NCBI RefSeq assembly: GCF_900605015.1
Contig: NZ_LR027575.1
Coordinates: forward strand, 302,690 to 366,689
Reading direction: 5' to 3'
Length of the DNA: 64,000 nucleotides
Origin: Olsenella sp. Marseille-P4559
Lineage (GTDB): Bacteria > Actinomycetota > Coriobacteriia > Coriobacteriales > Atopobiaceae
The notes under the pieces are model-generated. The model was given only the letters and a program-made list of their open reading frames with translations. It had not been told where the DNA came from and made no database searches. This document shows positions 49,455-58,356 of this stretch, one piece after another; positions within the stretch are counted from its first letter, which is position 1; each line of letters starts with the position of its first letter. The translations under genes were made by a program, and so were the position numbers.

Positions 49455-50984
49455 ATGCCCCTTTTCAAAACAAACCGCAGCAGGAACGAGGTCTTTGGGC
49501 CCATCCTCTCGACGCTCGACACCTCCGCCATGACCCACGTGGTGGATGCCTACCCCATGCCCTCCAAGGGGCTGGGACGGCCTCCCGTCTCTGATGGCCT
49601 CTACGAGGGCTACAAGGACGCCGACGTCTTTGACGGAGGCCTCTACGGCCGCTACGACGTGAAACGCGGCCTGCGCAACGCCGATGGCTCTGGCGTGCTG
49701 GTGGGTCTCACCACCATCTCGAACGTGCACGGCTACGCCAAGGAGAACGGCGTTGTTATGCCCGACAAGGGCGACCTCATCCTTCGCGGCTACCATATCG
49801 AGGACTTGGTGGCAGGTCCGCAGAGAGAGGACCGCTTTGGCTACGAGGAGGTTGCCTACCTTGTGATCACGGGGCACCTGCCCACGGCTGGCGAGCTGGA
49901 CGACTTCCGTGCCCGCATCGACTCGCGCAGGCAGCTTCCCGACGGCTACCTCTCGATCTTCCCCCGCACTACCTACAGCCACTCGATCATGAATGTGCTG
50001 CAGCGCGCGACGCTCCTGCTGTATGCCTTCGACCCCATGCCTGACGACACGTCACCTGAGCACGAGATTGACGTGGCGCTCTCGCTTCTCGGCCGCTGGC
50101 CGCGCACGGCTGCCGTGGCGCACGCCGCAAGCGAGGCTGCCATGAACGAGGACCGTCTGGTGGTGCCGCCCGCGCGCGAGGGCTTCTCGATGGCCGAGAC
50201 GGTGCTCGACGTGCTCCGCGGCGACGAGGGCTTCTCGCACGAAGAGGCCATGATGCTCGATGTGATGCTCACGCTTCACGTCGAGCACGGCGGCGGCAAC
50301 AACTCCACGTTCACCACGCGCGTGCTGTCGTCTTCGGGCACCGACGCATACTCCGCCTACGCTGCCGCTCTGGGCTCGCTCAAGGGTCCCAAGCACGGCG
50401 GCGCCAACTTCAAGGTTGGCCAGATGATTGACGACATCGGCGCACACGTGGCCGATTGGACCAATGACGACGAGGTTGCAGGCTATCTCGAGAAGATCGT
50501 CCGAGGCGAGGCGTTTGACCAGACTGGGCTCATCTATGGCTTGGGCCATGCGGTCTACACGCTCTCCGATCCCCGCGCACAGCTGGTCAAGCGCTACGCG
50601 CGCAAGCTCGCGCGCCAGAAGGGCGCCGAGGACAAGCTCGACCTCATCGAGAGCATCGAGCGCCTGGGGCCACAGGTCATGCGCGACGTGAAGGGGACCA
50701 AAAAGCCCCTCTGCGCCAACATCGACATGTATACCGGTTTTGTGTACTCAATGCTGGGTGTGCCCAAGGACCTCTACACCCCGATCTTTGCCATGGCTCG
50801 CGTGGCCGGCTGGGCTGCGCACCGCATGGAGGAGCTCTACGGTGCGGGCCGCATCATCCGACCGGCGTACCGCTCGGTCTTCGACATGCGCGACTATGTG
50901 CCGCTGGCGGAGCGCGGAGCCGCAGCAGGGAGCGACGCGGCTGCGGACGCGGGTGTCGAAGAGGGCGAGACGGATGGCCGCTAG
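49455..50984 (+). CDS. Citrate synthase
   Basis: Condenses acetyl-CoA and oxaloacetate to citrate; cytoplasmic. 509 aa, longer than usual because of an N-terminal extension (residues 1-60) and an acidic C-terminal tail. Catalytic features: LHVEHGGGNNSTFTTRV, GPKHGGAN, IYGLGHAVYTLSDPRA (His) and NIDMYTGFVYSML (Asp). No other TCA-cycle gene is near. The likely role is glutamate biosynthesis in an incomplete cycle. Confidence 0.93.
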   Translation: MPLFKTNRSRNEVFGPILSTLDTSAMTHVVDAYPMPSKGLGRPPVSDGLYEGYKDADVFDGGLYGRYDVKRGLRNADGSGVLVGLTTISNVHGYAKENGVVMPDKGDLILRGYHIEDLVAGPQREDRFGYEEVAYLVITGHLPTAGELDDFRARIDSRRQLPDGYLSIFPRTTYSHSIMNVLQRATLLLYAFDPMPDDTSPEHEIDVALSLLGRWPRTAAVAHAASEAAMNEDRLVVPPAREGFSMAETVLDVLRGDEGFSHEEAMMLDVMLTLHVEHGGGNNSTFTTRVLSSSGTDAYSAYAAALGSLKGPKHGGANFKVGQMIDDIGAHVADWTNDDEVAGYLEKIVRGEAFDQTGLIYGLGHAVYTLSDPRAQLVKRYARKLARQKGAEDKLDLIESIERLGPQVMRDVKGTKKPLCANIDMYTGFVYSMLGVPKDLYTPIFAMARVAGWAAHRMEELYGAGRIIRPAYRSVFDMRDYVPLAERGAAAGSDAAADAGVEEGETDGR

Positions 50985-51864
50985 CTGGCATCCCGGCTCG
51001 GGTGGTGCTTCTGGCAACCGCGTGCGGCCGCGCATCGTCTTCGCCGACATGGACGATACCTTCCTCGCCCCAGACAAGACGCTGCTGCCGCGCAACATGG
51101 ACATGCTCGACCGTCTCGCCGAGGAGGGCATCGAGTTTGTGCCATGCACGGGTCGCGCTTGGAGCTCCATTCCGACCGCGGTCCGGTGCCATCCGGCCAC
51201 ACGCTATGCCGTGCCAGACGATGGTTCGGTGGTGGTGGAGGCACCGTCAGGGCACGTGATCTTCGATTGCGCCGTTGGTGTCAATCGTGCGCTGTTGCTC
51301 TTCTCGCGCGTTGAGGGCCTTCTCGACAGAGCGACCTTCGACGTGTTTGCCGACGGGCTGGTGTACGTGGACCAGGCGGGATGGGACCTCCTGGGGTGTT
51401 TGGGCCTCTCTGAGGTGCAGCTTGCCTACATGCGTCGGTCGCGCACGATTGCGACGCTGCCGCTGCCGCGACTCATGCGCGAGGCTGGGCTGGTGGAGCG
51501 CGTGGGCATGTGCTGGGGGGACGTCCCGGGGGCGGCTGGGGTTGGCGCGGCTGCGCGCACTGCCGTCGAGCGTGACCCCACGCTGCGCTATACCGGCTCG
51601 TACGGGAGCGCCATCGAGATCGTCGACGCCCGCGCCTCCAAGGGGGCGGCGCTCACGTGGCTCTGCGGGTACCTGGGGATTTCCGTCGAGGCCTCCGTGG
51701 CCTTTGGCGACTCTCCCAACGACCTCGAGATGATTCGCGCGGCGGGGGATGGCGTGGCCGTGGGCAACGCGTGCGACGCACTGCGAGGCGAAGCGGACCA
51801 CGTGACGGCGACTAATGCCGAGAGTGGCTTCGCGACGTACCTGGAGGGCGTGCTGGGGGCGTAG
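50974..51864 (+). CDS. HAD-superfamily (Cof-type) phosphatase
   Basis: 296 aa, start ATG 50974, overlapping the citrate synthase stop by 11 bp. Motif I FADMDDTFL, motif II PCTGR, motif III region ASKGAALTW and motif IV FGDSPNDLEM; a C2-type cap lies between. These enzymes remove phosphate from sugar phosphates or nucleotides; substrate unknown. Confidence 0.9.
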   Translation: MAASWHPGSGGASGNRVRPRIVFADMDDTFLAPDKTLLPRNMDMLDRLAEEGIEFVPCTGRAWSSIPTAVRCHPATRYAVPDDGSVVVEAPSGHVIFDCAVGVNRALLLFSRVEGLLDRATFDVFADGLVYVDQAGWDLLGCLGLSEVQLAYMRRSRTIATLPLPRLMREAGLVERVGMCWGDVPGAAGVGAAARTAVERDPTLRYTGSYGSAIEIVDARASKGAALTWLCGYLGISVEASVAFGDSPNDLEMIRAAGDGVAVGNACDALRGEADHVTATNAESGFATYLEGVLGA

Positions 51865-52097
51865 ATTGCGCCGCCCGCCGCGACGCTTGTCTCCCTGCCA
51901 AGACGTCGAGGCAAACGGTTGGGTTGCGGTTGGCACATCTGCCACTCTCGATGGCGTCGCAAGCCTCTGCCTGCCAGGCTTTGCCGACTATGCGGCAAGC
52001 AGGATGCCGGGGAAGTGATATCCAAGCGGGCGAGAGGCCCTGATGGACGGAGTTTGCAAATCCTTGGCTAAGCGCTGCGTCAGGCAGTGCGGGCACA

Positions 52098-52128
52098 TAC
52101 AATGTGACGCAGAGCAGCGCGCTGCTCT
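52098..52128 (+). promoter_or_regulatory. Promoter -10 and 18-bp palindrome before the hydroxyacid dehydrogenase
   Basis: TACAAT (52098-52103) is followed 7 bp later by a perfect palindrome AGAGCAGCGCGCTGCTCT (52111-52128), 38 bp before the start codon. An outer dyad CTGCGTCA (52075-52082) / TGACGCAG (52105-52112) spans the -10. Candidate repressor site. The rest of the 51865-52166 gap shows nothing else. Confidence 0.55.
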
Positions 52129-52166
52129 CGGGCTCTATGGGTTCAGGCGTCCTTGCGGAGAATGAT

Positions 52167-53177
52167 ATGAGTTCCAACTGGATTGTGTGCTCCACAGCAG
52201 TTACGTTTGGCAGGGGCTCGGACGAGCCCATCGAGCGGCTAAAGGCTGCCGGCTGCGAGGTTCGCCTCAACCCGTATGGCCGCCCACTCACAAAGGAGGA
52301 GATGCTCGACTTCGCGGGAGATGCCAGCGCAATTATCTTGGGCAACGATGACCTGCCCGCCAGCGTCATTCGCCGTCTGAAGAGGCTCCGCATCATTGCC
52401 CGGTATGGCGTCGGTTTTGATGGCGTTGACATTGCCGAGGCACGTGACCTGGGTATCGAGGTCACCTATGCCCCGGCTTCCAACCGAGAGGAGACGGCAG
52501 ATTTCACCTTTGGTCTCATCCTTGACCTGGAGCGCCATATCTCGCAGATGGTCATTGACACTCGTTCCGGCGGTTGGACCAAACTCACTGGGACCAGCCT
52601 TTACGGGAAGACCATCGGCATAATAGGGGTGGGGCAGATTGGCTGCGCTGTTGCCCGACGAGCAATGGGCTTTGGCATGGACATATTGGGCTACGACATT
52701 GTCCAGCGCAATGAGGCCACGGTTTACGGGGTTGTCTACACCACCCTCAACGACCTGTTGAGAAGGTCTGACATCATCACCATTCACTTGCCTTTGGACG
52801 AATCGACGAGGAACCTTCTCGGGGCGCGTGAGCTTAGGCTCGTAAAGCCGGGCTCCATTCTCATCAACACGGCGCGAGCGGGAATCGTTAGGCACGGTGC
52901 GCTCGACAACGCACTCCAATCAGGCGCGCTCGCCGGTTTTGCGATTGACGTGTTCTCCAAGGAGCCGCCCGAGCACCAGCCCTACTACGACTACGACAAT
53001 GTGCTGGTCACACCTCACGTTGCCGGGAATACTTTCGAGAGTAGCCGTCGCATGGGCAATATCGTGGTGGACAACATACTGGCTGTGAAGTCTGGGGTGG
53101 AGCCCCCTGATCCCATTACGCCTCAGCATCTCTACGAGTCGATGATTGTGATGGGGCAGTCCACCGGGAAACAGTAG
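52167..53177 (+). CDS. D-isomer-specific 2-hydroxyacid dehydrogenase (SerA-like)
   Basis: 336 aa, start ATG 52167 with GGAG upstream; a longer frame from 52104 is rejected. Rossmann motif IIGVGQIGCAVARRAMGFG, catalytic Arg in INTARAGIVRHG, Glu in FAIDVFSKEPPE and His in VTPHVAGNT. NAD-dependent. It may be a phosphoglycerate dehydrogenase, but the position ahead of a sugar-acid PTS cluster favours a catabolic 2-hydroxyacid or 2-keto-gluconate-reductase-like role. Confidence 0.85.
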   Translation: MSSNWIVCSTAVTFGRGSDEPIERLKAAGCEVRLNPYGRPLTKEEMLDFAGDASAIILGNDDLPASVIRRLKRLRIIARYGVGFDGVDIAEARDLGIEVTYAPASNREETADFTFGLILDLERHISQMVIDTRSGGWTKLTGTSLYGKTIGIIGVGQIGCAVARRAMGFGMDILGYDIVQRNEATVYGVVYTTLNDLLRRSDIITIHLPLDESTRNLLGARELRLVKPGSILINTARAGIVRHGALDNALQSGALAGFAIDVFSKEPPEHQPYYDYDNVLVTPHVAGNTFESSRRMGNIVVDNILAVKSGVEPPDPITPQHLYESMIVMGQSTGKQ

Positions 53178-53239
53178 GCCACGGCTTGTCCTGTGGTATC
53201 TACCGTGCCAGATGGGTAGGACCGGACTCTTCGAGCCCG

Positions 53240-53560
53240 TGCGTCGGCTCAGCTGACGAGCACTGTCCTCATTTATGCATTTATTTGGTAAACTAATGCA
53301 CTATTAATAGCGAAAAAAGCATTATTTCGGCGTTTAAAATATGAAGAAATGATGAATATACCTCTCTATCATTAAAAAGTATGCATTTAAAATTCTTAAA
53401 TACCATGAATAATGGCATTTAATCTCACAAATTAATACAAAAAATGCGCATTCAAAAATACTGGTTGTACTTATGGTGAGATTGTGGTCAAATTTCCTTA
53501 ACAAGCACAGTTAATGCAATTGTCTCAACGTATGCTCGCAATGCAAATCAGGAGGGTATG
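53240..53560. promoter_or_regulatory. AT-rich regulatory region with repeated TATGCATTTA
   Basis: A sharply AT-rich 300-bp stretch between the dehydrogenase and the aldolase gene. TATGCATTTA occurs at 53275-53284 and 53380-53389, and related GCATT/AATGC motifs recur at 53296, 53319, 53415, 53443 and 53513. It is the only clear AT island of the window besides 1295-1400. Likely operator and promoter of the PTS operon, or a nucleoid-protein binding site. Confidence 0.55.
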
Positions 53561-53562
53561 AC

Positions 53563-54192
53563 GTGATTGACCCCAGTATCACCAAGTTCCCCAAAGTAAC
53601 GGTCATTCTCCGGGGATACACGTATGAGCAAGTTCGATGCGTAGTAAAAAACATGGTTGGCACTAGGCTGAGAGCCGTCGAGGTTGCCATGAACACGACT
53701 GACGCAGCGAAGATCATCGAGGGAGTCTCCAGGGAATTTGGCGATGAGGTTCTAGTTGGCGCTGGTACCGTCATCTCCAGTGTCCGGGCAAATGCCGCAG
53801 TTGAGGCAGGGGCTCGTTTTGCGCTCTCGCCCATCTGCTTCACGCAGGAGATCTTTAGCATCTGCAAGGCAAACGGCCTCATGACCGTCCCCTCGGCCTT
53901 CTCGCCTTCCGAGGTCTGGAACATGTTCGAGATGGGCGCAGACATCGTGAAGGTCTTTCCGGCGGGGACCCTTGGCCCCAAGTACGTAAGGGATATCCAG
54001 GCGCCTCTCAACCCCATGCCCATCATGGTCGTGGGCGGGGTGAATGGCGACAACTGCCAGGAGTTCTTTGACAACGGTGCCAGCTATGCAGGCATCGGCT
54101 CCGGGATCTTTGACCCCAAGCACATCATCGAAGCCGATGACGCGGGGCTCAAGGCGGATATCGAGGCGTTTGAGCAAAAGGTCCGCTGGTAG
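53563..54192 (+). CDS. KDPG/KHG-type aldolase
   Basis: 209 aa class I aldolase cleaving 2-keto-3-deoxy-6-phospho-sugar acids (or 4-hydroxy-2-oxoglutarate) to pyruvate and an aldehyde. GTG start at 53563 with AGGAGGG upstream. Glu in RAVEVAMN, substrate-binding LVGAGTVIS, and Schiff-base Lys in DIVKVFPAGTLGP. First gene of the PTS/dehydratase operon. Confidence 0.92.
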   Translation: MIDPSITKFPKVTVILRGYTYEQVRCVVKNMVGTRLRAVEVAMNTTDAAKIIEGVSREFGDEVLVGAGTVISSVRANAAVEAGARFALSPICFTQEIFSICKANGLMTVPSAFSPSEVWNMFEMGADIVKVFPAGTLGPKYVRDIQAPLNPMPIMVVGGVNGDNCQEFFDNGASYAGIGSGIFDPKHIIEADDAGLKADIEAFEQKVRW

Positions 54193-54210
54193 GAGAGAGG
54201 AGGATCCGGA

Positions 54211-54672
54211 ATGGCAGACGTTGCATTTGGCCCTGAGCTCGTTGTGATTCTCGACGGAGCCAAGAGCTATCAGGATGTCGAGAAGGCACTTGCAAGTAGG
54301 CTCGTAGAGCTGGGGTACGCAAAGGAGAGTTACCCACAGGCCATCGCCGAGCGCGAGGTTGACTATCCAACCGCTCTTGATGTCCAAGGTATAAACGCCG
54401 CAATGCCGCACTGTGCCGTGGAGAACGTGAACAAGGCAGCCGTATGTGTTGGGGTACTCAAGGAGCCTGTGGACTGGCGCAAGATGGATGACCCTGACTC
54501 AACGTGCAAGGTGTCGCTGGTTGCCATGCTTGCCCTTGTTGAGGCCCATGCGCATTTGGACATGCTGCAGAAGGTCGTTTCTCTCATCCAAAACCAAGGA
54601 CTCATGAAGAGAATCATCGCTTCTGGTAGCAAAGAAGAGACCTTCGAGCTGCTGAAAGGCAGTCTTGCATAG
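54211..54672 (+). CDS. PTS EIIA component, galactitol/fructose type
   Basis: 153 aa cytoplasmic phosphocarrier, start ATG 54211 with AGGAGG upstream. The phosphorylated His is in NAAMPHCAVENV, as in GatA/fructose-family IIA proteins. It takes phosphate from HPr and passes it to the IIB protein encoded next. Confidence 0.9.
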   Translation: MADVAFGPELVVILDGAKSYQDVEKALASRLVELGYAKESYPQAIAEREVDYPTALDVQGINAAMPHCAVENVNKAAVCVGVLKEPVDWRKMDDPDSTCKVSLVAMLALVEAHAHLDMLQKVVSLIQNQGLMKRIIASGSKEETFELLKGSLA

Positions 54673-54722
54673 GGTTTGATGCACGTAATGGTGATGGTAC
54701 GCGGATAGGGAAGGGATTAGAA

Positions 54723-55007
54723 ATGGCAAAGCGCATATTGGTTGCGTGTGGCAATGGGGTTGCAACGTCAACCGTAGTCGCAAGCAAGATTAGAGACTAC
54801 TGCAAGTCTAAGGGTTTGGATGTTCAGACCAATCAGTGCAGAATGATTGAGCTACACGACAAGGGCGATGGATACGACCTGATTGTGACTTCGGGCAAGT
54901 TCTCCGATCCCGACATCAAGACGCCCGTAATCATGGGCATCAGCCTTCTGACTGGCATTGGTGCCGACAAGACCCTCGAGCAGATTTACCAGGCAGTAAA
55001 GGACTAA
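54723..55007 (+). CDS. PTS EIIB component, galactitol type
   Basis: 94 aa, start ATG 54723 with GGGAAGGG upstream. The active Cys is in the P-loop-like VACGNGVATSTVV. Separate short IIB proteins of this type are typical of GatB. Confidence 0.93.
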   Translation: MAKRILVACGNGVATSTVVASKIRDYCKSKGLDVQTNQCRMIELHDKGDGYDLIVTSGKFSDPDIKTPVIMGISLLTGIGADKTLEQIYQAVKD

Positions 55008-55074
55008 ATGCCCGCTGCATTTGAGACTGGGCGGAGTAGTGATACGGCAGAACTCCCGAGAAAAAGGATCCTGA

Positions 55075-56451
55075 ATGGACGTTGTTGTTAACGGCATCTA
55101 CGCCGCGTTCCAAGCCTTCCTGAGTGCAGGCGCATACGTGATGCTTCCCGTGATTATTACCGTCCTTGGACTGGTCTTTAGACTAAAGGTCTCCAAGGCG
55201 TTCCAGTGCGGCATCACCATTACGTGTGGCTTTGTTGGGATTAACCTCCTTGTAAACCTCTTGAAGACAGCTGTGACCCCTGCGGCATCGGGGATGGTTA
55301 CCAACTTTGGCCTGTCCCTTGACGTGACTGATGTAGGTTGGGGTGCCGTCTCTTCTGTTACTTGGGCGTCACCAATCGTCGCCTTCTTGGTGTTCGAGAT
55401 TTTGGGCATTAACATCCTCATGCTTGTCCTTAAGAAGACCAACACCATGGATGTTGATATCTGGAACTACCACCACATGATGATTGCCGGAATCCTCGTC
55501 TTCTTTGTGACCAGCAACTTCGTGCTTGCCCTAGTTGCAACTGGTCTGATGGCCATCATTTCCTTCAAGCTTTGCGACTGGACCCAGCCGCTTGTCGAGC
55601 ACTTCTTCGGCATTCCCGACGTTTCCCTGCCTACGGTTTCCTACATCTCCTCAATCATCATTGCGGCTCCTATCAACTGGCTCATTGACCGCATTCCCGG
55701 GGTGCGTGACATCAGCTTCTCCATTAAGGGCGTGCAGAAGAAGATTGGCTTCATTGGCGACCCGATGATCCTTGGCTTCATTCTTGGCTGCGCAATGGGT
55801 CTTCTTGCTTGGCTGCCTTGGAGCCAGGTTGTCCTCACCGGAGTTAACGTTGCTGCCGTCATGGCGCTTATGCCCAAGATGACCTCCATGTTCGTCGAGG
55901 GTCTCATGCCCATCTCCGAGGCTGCCCAGGAGTTCACCTCCAAGAAGTTTGGTGGAAAGGCCCTGACCATCGGACTGGATGCGGCGGTTGTTGTTGGAAA
56001 CCCTGACGTTATCACCACGGCCCTTATCATGATCCCCATCACAATTCTTCTCGCCTTCATCCTTCCGGGCAACCACATGATGCCGCTTGCCGACCTTGCT
56101 GTTGTCACGTTCCGAGTGGCTCTGGTTGTGGCCCTCTGCCGTGGCAATGTCTTCCGCTCCATTCTCGTGTCGATTCCTGTCATGGCGGCCATTCTCTACG
56201 CTGGGACCGCTGCCGCGCCGTTCATGACCGGGCTTGCTCAGTCCGCCGGTCTTGCTTTTGATGGCCAGATTGCTTCTATGGCTGGCCCGTCTCTTACCCA
56301 GACTGCAATCGTCTTCTGGACCTGCATCTCCGCTAATCCTTGGCTCGGCATCGCTATTCTCGTTGCGGTGTTTGCCTTCGTGTGGTGGTTTGTCGAGGAG
56401 AAGGTCACCATGGAGAAGATTCAGGCATACGCAGAGCAGGCTCAGGAGTAG
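55075..56451 (+). CDS. PTS EIIC component, galactitol type
   Basis: 458 aa membrane permease with about 10-12 helices, start ATG 55075. GatC-like regions: YAAFQAFLSAGAYVMLPVII and YHHMMIAGILVFFVTSN, and IGDPMILGFILGCAMG. It imports and, with IIA/IIB, phosphorylates its substrate. With a dehydratase and KDPG-type aldolase beside it, the substrate is probably an aldonate rather than galactitol itself (inference). Confidence 0.92.
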   Translation: MDVVVNGIYAAFQAFLSAGAYVMLPVIITVLGLVFRLKVSKAFQCGITITCGFVGINLLVNLLKTAVTPAASGMVTNFGLSLDVTDVGWGAVSSVTWASPIVAFLVFEILGINILMLVLKKTNTMDVDIWNYHHMMIAGILVFFVTSNFVLALVATGLMAIISFKLCDWTQPLVEHFFGIPDVSLPTVSYISSIIIAAPINWLIDRIPGVRDISFSIKGVQKKIGFIGDPMILGFILGCAMGLLAWLPWSQVVLTGVNVAAVMALMPKMTSMFVEGLMPISEAAQEFTSKKFGGKALTIGLDAAVVVGNPDVITTALIMIPITILLAFILPGNHMMPLADLAVVTFRVALVVALCRGNVFRSILVSIPVMAAILYAGTAAAPFMTGLAQSAGLAFDGQIASMAGPSLTQTAIVFWTCISANPWLGIAILVAVFAFVWWFVEEKVTMEKIQAYAEQAQE

Positions 56452-56479
56452 TGGGATTCCCATTGCCCTGACGGATCGA

Positions 56480-56514
56480 AAGGCGGATTCTGCCGTAGGG
56501 ACAGTGTCCGCCTT
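56480..56514 (+). other. Stem-loop between EIIC and dehydratase genes
   Basis: AAGGCGGA (56480-56487) pairs perfectly with TCCGCCTT (56507-56514). No U-tract. A likely processing or stability element within the operon. Confidence 0.5.
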
Positions 56515-56530
56515 CGTGCAAGGAGTAGAT

Positions 56531-58171
56531 ATGCAACGCAAGATAGATCAGCTCGAGCCGTTCCAGAGGGCAATCTCCAAGGCGCACCTTGCCTCGGCCG
56601 GCATCTCCATCGACTCGCTCGAGGATCCCGACAGGCCCCTCATTGCCATTGCGAACAGCTGGAACGAGGTATGTCCCGGCCACGAGCCATTGCGCCAGCT
56701 TGCGGCGGAGGTCAAGAAGGGAATACTCGAGGCGGGTGGGGAGCCCATCGAGTTCAACACGATTGGCATGTGCGATGGCGTTGCGCAGGGGCATCCCGGC
56801 ATGCGCTACTGCCTGCCCCACCGTGACCTCATCACGGACTCCTGCGAGGCCATGATCGTGGGCGAAGGCGTCTTTGACGGCGTGGTCTACATGGGCTCCT
56901 GCGACAAGATCATCCCCGGCATGCTCAACGCCGCCGCGCGAATCGACCTCCCCTCGGCCATCGTTACCGCTGGTCCCTGCTATGACGAGATCAGGCCGTC
57001 CGAGTCCAAGGCGCTGAGGGCGCGCTTCCTTCGCGGCGAGGCGACGGAGCGCGAGGTCATCGAGGGTACGCTCAGGTACTACACCGGGCCTGGCGTCTGC
57101 CCCTTCCTGGGCACCGCCAACACCATGGGGTGCCTCTCCGAGGGCTTGGGAATGATGCTTCCGTACGGTGCCCTTTGGCCAAGCTCTACAAGCCAACGGC
57201 GCTTCTCGGCACGTCAGACCGGTGCTCGTGTGGTTGACCTCGTGCGCAGGGGCATCCGGCCCTCGGACATCATGACGCAAGCATCGCTCGACAACGCGGT
57301 GAGGCTCCTTGCCTCCATCGGTGGGTCTCTCAACGCCATGGTGCACCTGCCTGCCCTTGCCCGCGAGCTGGGGCTGGAGGTCACATGGGACAAGGTCGCG
57401 GACATCACCAGCCGAACCCCGGTCGTGTGCGATGTGGTCCCCAACGGGGACATCAGCTGCATCAACCTCTACAAGGCAGGCGGCGTCCCGGCGGTTCTCA
57501 AGACCATCGAGGGAGACCTCGACACTTCCGTGATGACCGTCACCGGAAGGACCCTTGGCGAGAACCTTGACCGAGAAGTGCAGGTCGACCGTGCCGTCAT
57601 TCGCACGCAGGACGACTCTGCTTCCGTGTGCAACGGCATCCAGGTGCTGTATGGAAACCTGGCCTCCGAGGGTGCACTCGTGAAGACAAGCGCCGTGCCT
57701 GCGGGGCAGCATGTCTGGACTGGTCGTGCCCAAGTGTTCAACTCCGAGGAGGAGGCGTTTGCGGCGTACAACCGGCATGCCATCACGGCCGGCACCGGCG
57801 TCGTCGTGCGCTACGAGGGTCCGAAGGGCGGCCCCGGCATGAAGGAGCTGCACCGTGTGACCGAAATCATGAAGGGCATCCCCAACTCCGCGGTCATCAC
57901 CGACGGACGCTTCTCTGGAGCTTCGGGCGGGCTCTCCGTTGGGTACCTCTGCCCAGAGGCCCTCGATGGCGGGGCAATCGCCCTGGTTCGGGATGGGGAC
58001 GAGATCCACGTCGATCTCTCGAAGAACCTCATAGAGCTGCATGTCTCAGACGAGGAGCTTGCCGCGCGCCGTGCGACATGGAAGCCTGTCATCCGCGAGA
58101 ATGGCGGGCACCTGCTCAAGCGGTATGCGGAACAGGTGGAGTCCGCGAAGGCCGGAGCCGTGCTGCGCTAA
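56531..58171 (+). CDS. IlvD/Edd-family dehydratase
   Basis: 546 aa iron-sulfur dehydratase, start ATG 56531 with AAGGAG upstream. The candidate cluster cysteines are in NEVCPGH, MGSCDKIIPGM and GVCPFLGTANTMG. The C-terminal swivelling domain has ITDGRFSGASGGLSVGYLCPEA. True IlvD makes branched-chain amino acids. Here, behind PTS genes and a KDPG-type aldolase, a sugar-acid (phosphogluconate-like) dehydratase is more likely: it would turn the phosphorylated aldonate into the aldolase substrate. Confidence 0.88.
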   Translation: MQRKIDQLEPFQRAISKAHLASAGISIDSLEDPDRPLIAIANSWNEVCPGHEPLRQLAAEVKKGILEAGGEPIEFNTIGMCDGVAQGHPGMRYCLPHRDLITDSCEAMIVGEGVFDGVVYMGSCDKIIPGMLNAAARIDLPSAIVTAGPCYDEIRPSESKALRARFLRGEATEREVIEGTLRYYTGPGVCPFLGTANTMGCLSEGLGMMLPYGALWPSSTSQRRFSARQTGARVVDLVRRGIRPSDIMTQASLDNAVRLLASIGGSLNAMVHLPALARELGLEVTWDKVADITSRTPVVCDVVPNGDISCINLYKAGGVPAVLKTIEGDLDTSVMTVTGRTLGENLDREVQVDRAVIRTQDDSASVCNGIQVLYGNLASEGALVKTSAVPAGQHVWTGRAQVFNSEEEAFAAYNRHAITAGTGVVVRYEGPKGGPGMKELHRVTEIMKGIPNSAVITDGRFSGASGGLSVGYLCPEALDGGAIALVRDGDEIHVDLSKNLIELHVSDEELAARRATWKPVIRENGGHLLKRYAEQVESAKAGAVLR

Positions 58172-58292
58172 GGCTTCTGGACTGTTGGGTCGGGGCTCAG
58201 GCCCCGGGTGGCGGCAAACCCAGCCTCCTGGTGCCCAGAACCCGACCTTCCGCCGCAGCATCCCCGCCGATGCCCCGCGCTCACTACAAGAA

Positions 58293-58324
58293 GCGGCGCC
58301 CTGCGCGTGCGCGCAGGGCGCCGC
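58293..58324 (-). terminator. Terminator hairpin of kup
   Basis: Arms GCGGCGCCCTGCGCG (58293-58307) and CGCGCAGGGCGCCGC (58310-58324), almost no loop, so the top pairs must open. Read on the minus strand it ends TTCTTG. It may also stop the convergent dehydratase operon. Confidence 0.7.
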
Positions 58325-58356
58325 AACAAGATTTCGTGGCTCTTCTCGGCTGGCCC

